Of a stretch of DNA of 64,000 nucleotides, positions 41,755-52,414 are shown piece by piece (position 1 is the stretch's first letter; each line of letters begins with the position of its first letter). The DNA is from Cordylochernes scorpioides (taxonomy: Eukaryota > Arthropoda > Arachnida > Pseudoscorpiones > Chernetidae), in the NCBI GenBank assembly GCA_030710605.1, contig CP092870.1:95610941-95674940 (forward strand), in the 5' to 3' direction. The translations under genes and the position numbers were made by a program. The notes below the pieces were generated by a model, which ran no database searches, was not told the origin of the DNA, and saw only the letters and a list, made by a program, of their open reading frames with translations.

Positions 41755-42003
41755 CATATATATATGTAAATTTTTCCGGGAGGAAATTAATCTATAAAAG
41801 AGCGCACATACACACATATATAGGGCGCCTCTCCCTTCAAAATAAACGTCAAAACTAGACGCCATCTATTGACCGTCGCCACAAACTAGTGACCTCGGGT
41901 CGGTGACAAAGCCACAACACCAGCTTTGGTAAACTAAGAAGCGTTCACCTGGAGACTATGGTTTCGGGCTAATGGCCCTCATCAGCGCCAAGGGCGGACA
42001 CAT
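41755..42003 (-). mobile_element. Single FB4 arm with hammerhead
   Basis: Matches the left arm of the element at 30,664 (TTTTTCCGGGAGGAAATTAA, GACGCCATCTATTGACCGTC, CACAACACCAGCTTTGG) and ends at the ribozyme. The inverted second arm is absent. Confidence 0.8.
41943..41999 (-). ncRNA. Type I hammerhead ribozyme, diverged FB4 copy
   Basis: Core CUGAUGA and GAAA intact. Stem II is GGGC/GCCC with loop CAUUA, so the 10.1-11.1 pair is G-C where the 31-kb copies have G-U. The cleavage triplet is GUC. Stem III is weakened to ACC/AGU, and stem I pairs only in part (CCAGG with CCUUGG). Confidence 0.6.
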
Positions 42004-42609
42004 ATATATGAAAAAAACTATTTTAAACTGTAATTTATTGAATTTATGAAGCGTTGAGTTTATTTACACAAATTAAATATGTTGTTGTACTTTGCCAAAG
42101 GTGCGAAATATTGCTGATAAATACATTTTTTTCAATCCAATATATGCCTTTTTATTATCAGAGGAATTTTCAATATGGATTGCTCTAGTTTCGAAAGGAA
42201 CGTATGCAAATATGTGTAAACAAATAGTTGGAAGCATCAAAAGAGAATCTGTAATGAGTTCACATGCTATACGTTAGTCTCCCCTCCCTCTCTCGAGATA
42301 ATTTGATGTACTTTGTAAATATTTTAATGTATGTAAACAAATAATGTGGAGAAATCTAGTGGAATTTATTAATTCACCTTACTCAATATTTTTAGTGTGT
42401 CCCTTCGACTTTTATATAGTCTTATGCAAATAGATTGGTGAATCTTGTACCACTATACATCATTTGTATATTTGAAAAAATAGCGTACCAGGAGATCTGA
42501 TAAATAAATAAAAATAATTCCTTAAAATATTTCAAGAGATTGTTCTCTCTTTATTTCAATTTATTGTACAATAAATTTAATTTACTATTTCTTGTATTCT
42601 AGATATACA
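42004..42609. other. AT-rich unique sequence, no feature seen
   Basis: Only short frames. Nothing recognised. Confidence 0.4.
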
Positions 42610-42835
42610 AGAATTTGTAAATTAAGTTACAAGGGAATAAGATCTAATCCAAATAAATTAATAGTGAGTGACGTTTCGGAAACAGCATTGTTATCATCAT
42701 CAGACAAAAGAATGTCTGATTTTGTCTGATGATGGTAACAGCGCTAATGCCGAAACATCACACACTATTAATTTATTTGGGTCATATCTTATTTCCTTGT
42801 TTCTATAATCCAAATTGTAATTTATCATGTAAGCT
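42610..42835. mobile_element. FB6 foldback with paired hammerhead-like motifs
   Basis: Inverted arms share AAATAAATTAATAGTG, GAAACGTCAC/CCGAAACATCAC and CTGATGATG-GTAACAG. CUGAUGA and GAAA occur in canonical order in both arms (minus near 42,668-42,712; plus near 42,727-42,765), but the stem II between them pairs poorly. Confidence 0.55.
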
Positions 42836-42947
42836 AAGATTATTGTGCAATAAATTAATAAAGAGGGAGCAATCTCTCGAAATATTTTGATTAAAAATTT
42901 TTTTTATTTTTTGTTATTACTTTTTTATTTAAAAAATCCAGGAAGGC

Positions 42948-42992
<45 letters not shown>

Positions 42993-43189
42993 CATTCGAT
43001 GGATCACGTTTTGACTCAAATTATACATCATCTGAATATTTATCGTATATGTTATAATTTTGAGATAAGAAATTATTTGCCGAGATTTCAAATTCATGAG
43101 CACATTGCTAATGGTTCGCAGTCTTAACATCTTAGAAAGTATAACAAAATAAATTTAAATCCCTATTTGATTTAATTACGCTGATAAAA

Positions 43190-43385
43190 TTATTGAGGAT
43201 GAAATACCTGACTTGAGGCGTAAAGAATAAATAAAATAAAACATTACGTATTTACATATTTACAAAGGGTTTATGCCAATGAATTTATATATAGGGTAAA
43301 ACGTCGCTATCTGGCGATCGACCTCAGCGTTTTGTTCTAGAAAATATAATAGAAAATGAAAAATAAATACTTTTTATATAATATA
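43190..43385 (-). repeat. Dispersed repeat DR6
   Basis: GATGAAATACCTGACTTGAG, GGCGTAAAG and CTGGCGATCGACC match the other DR6 copies. A (TA)n run follows. Confidence 0.6.
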
Positions 43386-43389
43386 TATA

Positions 43390-43606
43390 TACTCTCATGG
43401 AGAAACAAACCTTAAGTAGAAATTCTTTGATATCACCGGTTATATGTTTTTTTTTTTTTTAAGAGACAGCGGCAATTTTGTTCACACTTAGTTACCTCGT
43501 GTGTCTTCAATAAAGGTCACTGTAAAATCTTTCAGAGATTTATTGTCTGAGAATCCCGATATACATGCTAAAAGGTAAAACCTCTTTAAGTTTTGTCCAT
43601 GAGGTA
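43390..43606 (-). mobile_element. Tc1-type MITE
   Basis: Ends TACTCTCATGG and CCATGAGGTA are inverted. The interior matches the element at 61,289 in reverse complement (CAGTGACCTTTATTGAAGAC, GCATGTATATCGGGATTC). It has no transposase and only one copy of the region that is quadruplicated there. Confidence 0.7.
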
Positions 43607-43737
43607 TGTGTGAATGGGTTAAACATTTTCTTTAAATTACGTCTTGTCTATGACTATCTCTTTGTATTTTAATAGAAGATTAGTAAAGATTTTTTTAATG
43701 ATATAAACTAATATAATATTCGAAAAAGAAAAAATAC

Positions 43738-43885
43738 CCAATATATTAAGGTAAAGGGTTTCTTTTAATTTTGATTTTCGCAAGTTTTCGAGCAAAATTT
43801 CTGCTCTTTAACGGGCATATGCTTCTATATACAATATAGCTTGCGAAAATCAAAATTAAAAGAAACCCTTTACCTAAATTTTGTT
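43738..43885. repeat. Foldback with hammerhead-like loop
   Basis: Arms GGTAAAGGGTTTCTTTTAAT and its mirror enclose AGAGCAGAAATTTTGCTCGA. The GCUCGAAAA part recalls FB5/FB6 but CUGAUGA is not conserved (CCGUUAA). Confidence 0.5.
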
Positions 43886-43920
43886 TATTCTTTCTTTTTC
43901 GAATAATTTCTAGGTAACTG

Positions 43921-46060
43921 TTACTCCCATAATATAATATTGTGAATGTTTAACTGATAGTCCAAATGATCATCTTTGAATACAATCCTGTATCGACTAA
44001 ACACTATAAAAGAGTAGTTCTGAAGATCAGATTTGTTAGCTGGATGTTGATTCAGAGAAAAAAACACAGACACATCAACCTCTGATATATTCAACTCCCA
44101 ACATTTCAGTGAATTCCTGTCATTCTTCTCAGGGAAATGGTATCAGGTCACTGAAACGTCAGGAATCAAAAAATTTATTGGTTGATTGATGTGGCTGTAT
44201 TATAAAAGATATTGTTTTAAACAAATACTCTTTATTTGCCAAGATAAAAACTACAGCATCAAAAGTAGTTTAAGGCAACAAGGCTATTCTTATCCTAAGG
44301 CTGGACACGCACCCCTAACTCAATCCATATGTCCTATATATAGCTAGCACAAATAAGTTAAATAGCAACTATGCATATTTGTCCCGCACAAAGATCAAAC
44401 ATGCTAAGAGCAAATATGCAAAGAGCAAATATGCAAATATATGATATTCAAAATTTGAAGAGGTGGAATTCTCAAATACCTTATTTTATAATTAAAAATA
44501 TATCAAAATTTCATACACAATATATTCATAAACATATTAAAATATGATGTTAAAAAATAACACTGTAAAAATATACATTTTTGTATAAAATTATAAAATA
44601 AAAAATGTATGCGAATATGATGATAAATAAATTAACACATTTGATAGCTTTTTTTATATATTCTCTTCTAAACCTTCTTTTTTCATTTCATAAAAATACA
44701 ATAATTTTTTTCCAAAATAAAAAAGAGAGAAAATCAAGCACTAACTCGTTTCTCCTAAAATTTCAAAATGATAATAATAATTAATCATAATAACAATAAT
44801 AAAAAAGGCCAATATGTAATATAGGAATAAATAATGAAGGGATATCTCGCCCACGAGGTTCCAATAAAGGTAGAGAGGCAGGCTAGCGGACAAGTAAAGA
44901 AGGATTTTTATTGTCCTCTGTGTTTAATTACACCGACTGTTGACCGGGTGGCCAAATTGAAGCTAGAGATGTCGGCAGCCACCAGGTGGCGACTCTGAGA
45001 GGCGACTTTATTGGAAGAACATGTTCCCCCAACTAAACTACACTCCCAACTTGATCGCTTTTTATTGGCCTGGAAATGTTTAACAAATCTAGAAATTCCT
45101 AAGCCTATTCGTAGATATCTATAGTTATTTGCATAATACGCGATAAAAAGTAAGAAGTACCTTGCAATTCGTTCTTTTTTTTTTTTACGTGATTTGTGCA
45201 TGTAACTTCTTTCAAACCGTCACTGCCCACAGGACATAGAGAAATAAAAAAGAATTCATTTTACTTACTAGCCGAGTTAAGCTAAACAAGAATTACTACA
45301 ACACCCTAAGTATCTTCTTTATTAAACTAAACATGGCTGAAATTACTACACAGCGCGATCCTGGCATCTTCAATAATTAATATAAACATTATTTTTCGCA
45401 TTCCCGATGAGCTAAGTTTTTACCAAGTATTTTCATTTTCCGTCCAGTGTTCACACAATGGACGAAATATGTAAATAATAATGAATAAAAAGTTAAACTA
45501 ATTTGTATTTTAAAATATCAAAGAATGATAAGCAGGGGCTAATGATAAGATCAAATTATCATTTGAATTTGATATGAGTATTAAAAATGAAAGAGAGAGT
45601 TAAACAAAATGTATATTCAATAAAAAACGAAACATTCTCAATAGTGTTAATTTATACACCAAACGCCTATTCTATAAATATGTAATTAAGAGACAGGGAA
45701 AAAGTCATCCATTATAATTATATGTGCATATAGTTAAAACAGCTAATATGCAAGTAATTCATATATATATATATATATATTTAAATTTATGTAAATTAAG
45801 AAGCATATAATGGTAACTGCGAGTTATAGAGTTTAATTTCTGAATAGACAGTACTTAATTATACTCTGACAGGTTTTTTGTTAACTTTGAAAACTTTAAG
45901 TTTTTATGAGATAAATCACACCCACACAAAAGTCTCAATTAAGACATATAGGCATAAAAATGGATCTACCACGGAGAGTCTTTGCAATTGGAAAGAATAA
46001 AACTGATTATATTTAATGATATTCATGATAAAATTGTGAAAAACGTTTTAAAATTACAAA
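43921..46060. other. AT-rich sequence, no gene seen
   Basis: Contains a small inverted pair around 44,098-44,160 (ACATTTCAGTGA and TCACTGAAACG), and AT-rich runs. The 97-codon minus-strand frame at 44,908-45,201 has no recognisable domain. A (TA)n run lies near 45,765. Confidence 0.4.
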
Positions 46061-46215
46061 ATATTTTTTCACAATGAGTTTTTTTTTTATTTCAAAACGC
46101 TAGCTTTCAAGCGATAATCGCTCTTCAACGGGCTTAATAATCGTTTGAAAGCTAGCGTTTTGAAATAAAAAGAAACTCATTGTGAAAAATATATTTTGTA
46201 AATAATATGTAAGAT
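46061..46215. repeat. Foldback with hammerhead-like loop
   Basis: Arms TTTCACAATGAGTTTTT and AAACTCATTGTGAAAAA; inner GCTAGCTTTCAAGCGATAAT and its mirror. A decayed motif (CCGUUGAAGAGCG with CGCUUGAAAG) is present; the catalytic CUGAUGA is not. Confidence 0.55.
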
Positions 46216-46279
46216 AATGATGAAACTTATATACAGGTAAATTTAATTTTATGAGATAAATCAATGCAACTACCTCTAC

Positions 46280-46380
46280 AGAAAATATTGTGGATGAGAG
46301 GGCTTGGCTCATCATTTGTAAACCCTCTTAGCGGTTTCGCCACATTAAGTACCTAAAATTTTAGTAATCTATAGAAGCCA
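46280..46380 (-). repeat. FB1 relic, ribozyme decayed
   Basis: GAGAGGGCTTGGCTCATCAT and GCGGTTTCGCCACATTAA (plus strand) mark the ribozyme. On minus, GAAACCGCU survives, CUGAUGA is AUGAUGA, and the cleavage strand is lost. Confidence 0.6.
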
Positions 46381-46544
46381 TTTCAAATTGACATTTTTTT
46401 ATATACAAACAAAAATCTCCAAGATAAAATTGTGAAAATAGTTTAAAAACTACAAAGCCTGTTGAATGACGATTATCACTTGAAAGCGCTTCCATTTAAA
46501 ATAAATTCATCGTGAGAAAATATTTCACATTTAAAATGTCATTA

Positions 46545-46840
46545 AATATACTTCGGCCAGTAAATATTTTTATTATCTCGACGTTTCGACAAAAATCTTT
46601 TGTCCTCGTTAGGGGAGCGAACAAATATTAAAACATTTGCAAAGCGTTAAAAATTAAGGGAAAAAAGCGTTAGAATAATATTTTTTAAAGCTTTGCCAAA
46701 TATTTTAATTTTTGTTCGCTTCTGACGAGGACAAAATATTTTTGTCGAAACGTCGAGATAATAAAAAGATTTACTGGCCGAGGTATCTTTAATTTGAAGA
46801 ACTATGAATGCCGCCGGCCAGGCAGCAACCTTTATCTTTA
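46545..46840. mobile_element. FB5 foldback with paired hammerhead-like motifs
   Basis: Inverted halves share ATTTTTATTATCTCGACGTT and the mirror AACGTCGAGATAATAAAAAG. The right half ends GGCCGAGGTATC and GCCGGCCAGGCAGC. The right-hand motif at 46,722-46,760 has an intact core. Confidence 0.65.
46722..46760 (+). ncRNA. Hammerhead-like motif with minimal stem III (FB5)
   Basis: CUGACGA (46,722-46,728), one extra G, stem GACAAAA/UUUUGUC, core GAAA (46,747-46,750), then CGUC. Stem III would be the self-complementary ACGU, possible only between two molecules, and the triplet is GUC. Stem I is weak, so activity is doubtful. Confidence 0.4.
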
Positions 46841-47321
46841 CGATATAAAATGTCAGTTGTAACTATCCACGCTGCGCATGTATTGTAAAAATATCTTGTA
46901 AGACACAGTCGATGTTTTAATTAAGCCTGTTGTAGAGTGATTATCACTTGAAAGCTTCCATTTTGAAATAAAAAGAAACCAATTATGATCAAACAAATAT
47001 ACCTCTTTTTTTTTCTTCATTTAACCACTATTTTATCCCAGTAAAATATCACTTTTGTACTTTTTTTCCATTTTCGACTGGATTCTTTTCTACAATCCCT
47101 TTTACAAGCCAAGTGGAAGAAGAAAGAAAGAGGATTTGTCTTAGAAAGCAATTTCGGGACGATATATCCGCGATTTCAACAATAATATTATCGATACCGT
47201 TCTGTCTGATATCAAAAAATAGTTCCAACTATTGTAGTGGTGGTGGTGTCTTGTCCATCCATGGAAAGGGGGGGGGGTTACCATTGCCCCATTAGTCAGC
47301 CACATTTCAGAGTTTCCTATA

Positions 47322-47560
47322 GGCCTTTGCAAGACTTTGCACTTACAAATGTGTCAGATCCCCGTTTGGTTACTTGCACTCTCTCGTGGGGTTTGACTTT
47401 TGCAAGAATCGGAGGCCATTGAGACATTTTATTTTCACCAGAAAAAGTTCTCAATTCGGGATTCGATCCCGGGTCGTAGTGATAAAAAAAACAATGGTTT
47501 AGACCATCCTTCCACCGACCACCTTTAGGAACAACATCAACAGAAGGATAGATATCCCAG
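47322..47560 (-). mobile_element. tRNA-derived SINE
   Basis: On the minus strand a tRNA-like head has GGATGGTCTAAACC (A-box-like) and CCGGGATCGAATCCCG (B box, T arm). The body has CAATGGCCTCCGATTCTTGC and GAGTGCAAGTAACCAAACGG. Body fragments recur at 50,690 and 62,565; a complete relative surrounds the satellite at 52,415-55,750. Confidence 0.65.
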
Positions 47561-48224
47561 AGCAGTTCTGTCATATCCCAAATCAAATGTATAAATAACC
47601 ATCATTATATAAATCTCGCCCTTCTGTGCTCATTCTCAGTTTTAATTTTTGCCTTTTGAAGAACGAGACCTCGAAAGCTCGCGGTTTCCATAATGAACAA
47701 ACATATTACGAAAGGTTTTCTGATTATTTTAGAAGATTATATCGCAATTTTCTTATGTTCAACATAACTATAATGTTTTGGTATGAAGAAGCATTTGATG
47801 ACTTCAAACATGATAATATTTATTGTATATAATCATTAGTCATTTTTGTATTCTGTGTTACCATCATCATTTTGTTATAAAAATGAAATATGCTCTGAAG
47901 AATAATTCAACATTGATATATTGCGTTCAAATGTTGTTATTAATTTAAATAAAAAAAGTTTGGCAAGAGGATTCTCAATTAAGGATGTAAGTACAAATAT
48001 AAACTATTGATGATTTTAAATACGAAATATTTTTATAATGGCGAGTTTTGGCAATCAAGAAAATGTTGATTCATTTAAACCTGAGAAGTGAATTTCCTAT
48101 CTGGTATCAACAGATTGCCTCACTATATTCTGATAACACAGAACACAATTTTGGTTATCTGTTATTGTTTTATTGGAGTTTTTCTTTGGGCAAATACACA
48201 ACACGTCCTCTTTAAAAGAGAAAA
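47561..48224. other. AT-rich unique sequence, no feature seen
   Basis: A 68-codon plus-strand frame at 47,626-47,832 has no recognisable domain. Confidence 0.4.
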
Positions 48225-48462
48225 TCATCTTCTGATCGTGCAACTAAAATTTACTGATGGCTTACGCCATCTGGCGGAATAAATATCAACTAATCGTTTA
48301 TTTTTAGTTATGCAATTAAAAAATCTTAATTAATCAAGAAAGGGTATTTAGGCAATTTCGGAATAATTTTTAAAAATCAAAGATAAGTTTATTTTATTCC
48401 GATAGATGGCGAAATCCATCAGTAACTTTTAGTTTCACAATCAGGAAATGCCTTTCTCTTAA
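48225..48462. mobile_element. FB2 foldback element
   Basis: Arms AATTTACTGATGGCTTACGC and its mirror around CTTAATTAATCAAGAAAG. Each arm has a GCCATCTGGCGGA-like or CGATAGATGGCGAAA site. No coding capacity. Confidence 0.7.
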
Positions 48463-48861
48463 TATACCTGATCCCAGTACAATTTCACTTTTGTTCTGTT
48501 TTTTCCTATCGTCATCTTTGTTACCAAACATGTGGAAACCTACAAAGAACAATTCATATATGGGATAAGCGTGTGTTTGTACAAGAAGTAAAACACACAA
48601 GTGAAGAATACAACCGCAGCACTTTCTAATTTAATTGGTGTAAGAGAATCTGTGTGTGTGGCGTTTCTTTCAAAGAAATGCCATTAACCTAGAGGTCTAC
48701 CTAATTCCTCAAATCACATTAAAGAAACACGACTTCAACAAAACAGGAGTGTGAGCTATAGAAAGAGCGGAGGTTGGTAAGATTGATTGATTCTCTTCCT
48801 CTATTTTATATATTTACATATTTTGAAAATAGAGAAATTCATAGATAAATCTTTAATTAAA
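48463..48861. other. Unique sequence, no feature seen
   Basis: The 68-codon minus frame at 48,394-48,600 overlaps FB2 and has no recognisable domain. Confidence 0.35.
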
Positions 48862-49085
48862 AAGACATATATTGGATCAAAATATTTATTTTACCAATAT
48901 TTCAGTTGGCTGAACGCCAACCTTTATCAAGGTGTTATAACATTTTAATGTATGTCAACAATGGCGCTGAGTTTGTTGTTGGCACACTTTAAAATGTTAT
49001 AACACCTTGATAAAGGTTGGCGTTCAGCCAACTGAAATATTGGTAAAATAAATATTTTGATCCAATATATGCCTTTTTAATTAAA
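48862..49085. mobile_element. FB7 foldback element
   Basis: Near-perfect ~95-bp inverted arms (AAAAAGACATATATTGGATC and mirror) around GCGCTGAG. Each arm contains CTTGATAAAGGTTGG, CCAACTGAAATATTGG: a stem between CUUGAUAA and GAAA that recalls a hammerhead with a damaged core. Confidence 0.7.
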
Positions 49086-49327
49086 TCTTTACATATATTT
49101 ACTCAAATATTTATCAATATACAATCTTATTTATTTTATATTTAACCTTATAACGATTAAAGACATTAACACGCGAATGTTTCTTCGTGAAACATTCCCG
49201 TCTTAATGCCTTCATTCGTCATATATAGATGGCGTGTTATTGCTTTGTAGTAATTTAACCTTTTATAATCCTATATGAACGACTAATAAATCAGTTTCAA
49301 TCTCAATCTATCCTTTTATATATATAA
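49086..49327. other. AT-rich sequence, no feature seen
   Basis: Nothing recognised. Confidence 0.35.
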
Positions 49328-49422
49328 ATCTTTTTATCAAATTACGAAACTATTTTAGACGCGTGATATTCTTTTTGAAATAAAATAATTTCTACTGCCC
49401 TTACTGCAATGGAAAAATTTAA

Positions 49423-49489
49423 GGGAGGGCCTGGCTCATCAGTGGTGAACCCTCTCAGCGGTTTCGCCAGTTTAATCTACCATACCGCT
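49423..49489 (-). ncRNA. FB1 strand-permuted hammerhead, copy f
   Basis: Stems III (AGCGGU/ACCGCU), I (UGGU/ACCA) and II (GCCAG/CUGGC) and all core bases are intact. Stem IV is GAGAGGG/CCCUCCC with one mismatch. Confidence 0.55.
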
Positions 49490-49617
49490 GCTATATTGCA
49501 TTTTTGGAACTTCCTTTTATAGTGATACTGTTTCTAGACTTTTGGAATGGGTATTTTAGAAGAACTATGGACATAAGCTTTGAGGACAGTAGAATTACAT
49601 ACATTATAAATATTAAG

Positions 49618-49855
49618 AAAATGGCATCTCCTTATAGTGCAACTGAAAGTTGCTGATGGCTGGCGCCATCAACAGCCCGAAACGCGTCCGTGGTTAGCTT
49701 TTCTTGATTAATCAAAAATGGGTATTTGGCCAATTCTGGAATAATTAAAAATCAACGAGAATAGTTGATATTTATTCCGATAGATGGCGCCAGCCATCAG
49801 CAACTTTCAGTTGCACTATAAGGAGATGCCATTTTCTTAATTTATGCACCTTATC
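49618..49855. mobile_element. FB2 foldback element (nested)
   Basis: Arms AATGGCATCTCCTTATAGTG and CACTATAAGGAGATGCCATT. Contains GATAGATGGCGCCAGCCATC and, in the centre, CAACAGCCCGAAACGCG, which looks like the 3' half of an FB3-type hammerhead. Confidence 0.75.
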
Positions 49856-50109
49856 CCAGTACAATGTTACATTTGTACAATTTATTCACATTTATAAATA
49901 TATAATATGCTTCGAGCAATCGCTCTTCCGCAAATATCAAATTGTTTCTTTTATTAGAACATTTATAATATGATGCACTTAAAGTATTGCTATTGCAGTA
50001 AGGGCAGTAGAAATTGTCTATTTTCAAAAAGAATCTTACGCCTTTAAAATAATTTTGATAACAGATGACGCGCTAGTGCATCATATTACGGTATTGTTTT
50101 GCAGTCGTG

Positions 50110-50400
50110 GCAAAAATATTGAAAGTATAATAAAATAATAGTTTTGATCAGTAATTACTTTAATTGAGTTAAGGGAATATATATTTAAAAAAACATAATT
50201 CGACAAAAGTGCTGCCTGGCTTAAGGCGAGTAGAACAAGGAAACAAAAGATTATTTACATAATGTACAAAAGTTTGAGCCGGCCATCGGGAAACAACAAC
50301 AATGAGTTTTATAGGGCAAACGTGACCTCTGGCGGTCGATTTAGCAGATTATTTGAATCTATGAAATATAATTTTAAATAAAATAATATTTTAATATAAC
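50110..50400 (-). repeat. Dispersed repeat DR6
   Basis: CTGCCTGGCTTAAGGCGAGT, GAGCCGGCCATCGGGAAAC and CTCTGGCGGTCGATTTAGC; the best preserved copy in the window. Confidence 0.7.
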
Positions 50401-50431
<31 letters not shown>

Positions 50432-51084
50432 ACCATATATAATACTATATGAACGATGTGTGTAATAAAAGTGGTTTCAATCTTAATCTCTCTCTCTCTT
50501 TTTCTCTCTCATGAGGGGTTATAGAAGTATTTATTTCAGGTGAGTCAGTGACTGGTGTTGTTACCTCCTCATTCAGAAGACACCTTTCTCCATGTCGATT
50601 GATCAATAGTATTGGTTAGAAAAACTTGGTTGTTATGTCTTAGTCTAGTGTTGTCCCATTCATTATGGATTTTCGTGGGGATAATACGGTTGCTTTTAAC
50701 CTTCTTGTGAGGTTTCCAATAATGTATAAAAAAACGTTCGCAAAAAGTGTGTCAGAGCCCTGTTTGGCTACTTGCACTTATTGGTGTGGCTGAACGTATG
50801 TACAGTACAATCTGAAAGCAGTTTTATTATATTAAAATTTAAAAATAAAAGTGGTCTTGGTTATCGAAAATGAATTTTACCTCTCTTATCCTACCAAAAT
50901 TTGGGAATGCTATAAATAGCAATATCAACATAAATAAAATACATATCCACTATTTATCTATTCTACACCTGTGCACACAACATACAGCGGGTATGTAAAT
51001 AAGGTTAGCTTATATCGTAGTGAACATTTCTAAATTGCATATCTATTCGAGAATTATGTATATATGTATATATATAATTTTAAA
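50401..51084. other. AT-rich sequence with a SINE body fragment
   Basis: 50,740-50,800 contains GTGTCAGAGCCC and TTTGGCTACTTGCAC, the SINE body on minus. (TA)n and (CT)n runs occur near 50,400 and 50,490. No gene seen. Confidence 0.5.
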
Positions 51085-51292
51085 AAGGCATATCCCGACC
51101 GCTCACATGAGCATTTTAGATGGCCAACAGCCCGAAACGCTTACGTATTGGCTTTTCTTGATTTATCAAGAAAATGAGCGGTACAAATATTAATGAACAA
51201 ACCTAACTCAACATTTAGTTTATATTCGTCCCACTAGATGGCGCTCTGCTATCTAAAATGTTCATGTAAGCGGTCAGATTAAGTCTTTTTTT
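51085..51292. mobile_element. FB3 foldback element
   Basis: Arms GACCGCTCACATGAGCATTT and its mirror. The right arm has CCCACTAGATGGCGCTCTGC. The left arm is rearranged (GATGGCCAACAGCCCGAAAC), joining the arm directly to the hammerhead 3' half. Confidence 0.7.
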
Positions 51293-51359
51293 TTTATTTG
51301 TAATATCAACACCTTCCACCTTTCCTATTATTTCTTACTTCACAAATATATCGATATTT

Positions 51360-51520
51360 GACCAAAATACGTACAACAATCATATTCCTTTATTACATTT
51401 TTTTTTTCAAATAAAACGGAAGCTTTCGACTTCCAGTCTCTTCATCGTAAGGTAGTTCCTCACCAAGTAGCAACGTCGTCTGATAAAGAGCCGGATACTC
51501 GAAAGTTTTCGTTTTAATGT
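51360..51520. repeat. Foldback with hammerhead-like motif
   Basis: AAACGGAAGCTTTCGACTTC at the left and CTGATAAAGAGCCGGATACT, CGAAAGTTTTCGTTTTA at the right. CUGAUAA differs from CUGAUGA at the essential G8. Confidence 0.45.
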
Positions 51521-51574
51521 AAATAGAATCTTGTTACTGCGCGTATTTTTGTCAAATAACTATACATATATATA

Positions 51575-51782
51575 TGATGCACTAGCGCGCCATCTGTTAT
51601 CAAAATTCGAAACTATTTTAAAGGCGTAAGATTCTTTTTGATATTAAACAATTTCTACTGCCCTTACTGCAATGGAAAAATTGATGAGAGGGCTTGGCTC
51701 ATCAGTGGTGAACCCTCTCAGCGGTTTCGCCAGCTTAATTTTATTTTTCCATTGCAGTAAGGGCAGTAGAAATTGTTTTACA
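51575..51782. mobile_element. FB1 foldback, centre deleted
   Basis: Left outer arm (GATGCACTAGCGCGCCATCT) and partial ribozyme, then directly the inverted TTGCAGTAAGGGCAGTAG. The cleavage strand is missing. A TACATATATA-like target duplication is possible. Confidence 0.65.
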
Positions 51783-52414
51783 TATATACATAATGAAAAA
51801 ATATCTTGTTCTTGTTCCAAAATCACTTTATAAGGTACCCCTCAATATTTACATATTACAAGATATTTACAAGAATGATTAATATGTGAAAGTTATTCAC
51901 ATATTAAAAAACAAATGAAAAAAAAATATATACCTTTGAGGTAGATTATTTCAAAGTTTAAACACCACAATTGGTAAAAGACAAACAAAGGGAACTGCCA
52001 TTAAAACTTCATTATCTACCCAAAACCCCTATATATAAAATAGATTAACCCAAGTTACTATAGAGTGTACTCTCTTACCGATTCATCAATTGATTATTGA
52101 ATAGTTCACTGAGAAACGTTATTGGAGATGTCTAAGGATAAAATAATAAAAATCAATAAAAATCGTTTAACACCGTTCTATGAAGTTTTCCTCCCCGAGA
52201 TTGACCAATAGAATATATGTAGAAAAGGGGGAGAAAAAGGAGCTCTGAAAGTAATTTATTTTTCTTGCTTTTCAAAACAATTGAGTATCTCTTTAGTGAT
52301 AAATCTCTCTCTCTCCATACCTTAATTAAAATTAACTTTAATTAATTAATTAAAGAATTTATTTTTAAACTCTCTCTCTCTTAAAGTGTTTGGATAATAA
52401 AATTGCTCCGCCAT
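51783..52414. other. AT-rich sequence, no gene seen
   Basis: Short (CT)n runs near 52,300-52,380. Nothing recognised. Confidence 0.4.

Larger units (their letters stand above)
49328..50097. mobile_element. FB1 foldback with nested FB2
   Basis: Left FB1 arm (49,328-49,610) with the ribozyme; an FB2 foldback (49,618-49,855) inserted in the centre; the FB1 centre resumes (AATATGCTTCGAGCAATCGC) and a shortened inverted FB1 arm follows, ending GCGCTAGTGCATCAT. Confidence 0.75.

Noticed and set aside
42668-42765. Fully canonical hammerheads in FB6
   Set aside because: CUGAUGA and GAAA are in the right order, but the intervening stem II has no consistent pairing, so I list only hammerhead-like motifs.
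48862-49085. Functional hammerhead in FB7
   Set aside because: The core reads CUUGAUAA, with an inserted U and loss of G8, so only the hairpin and GAAA remain.
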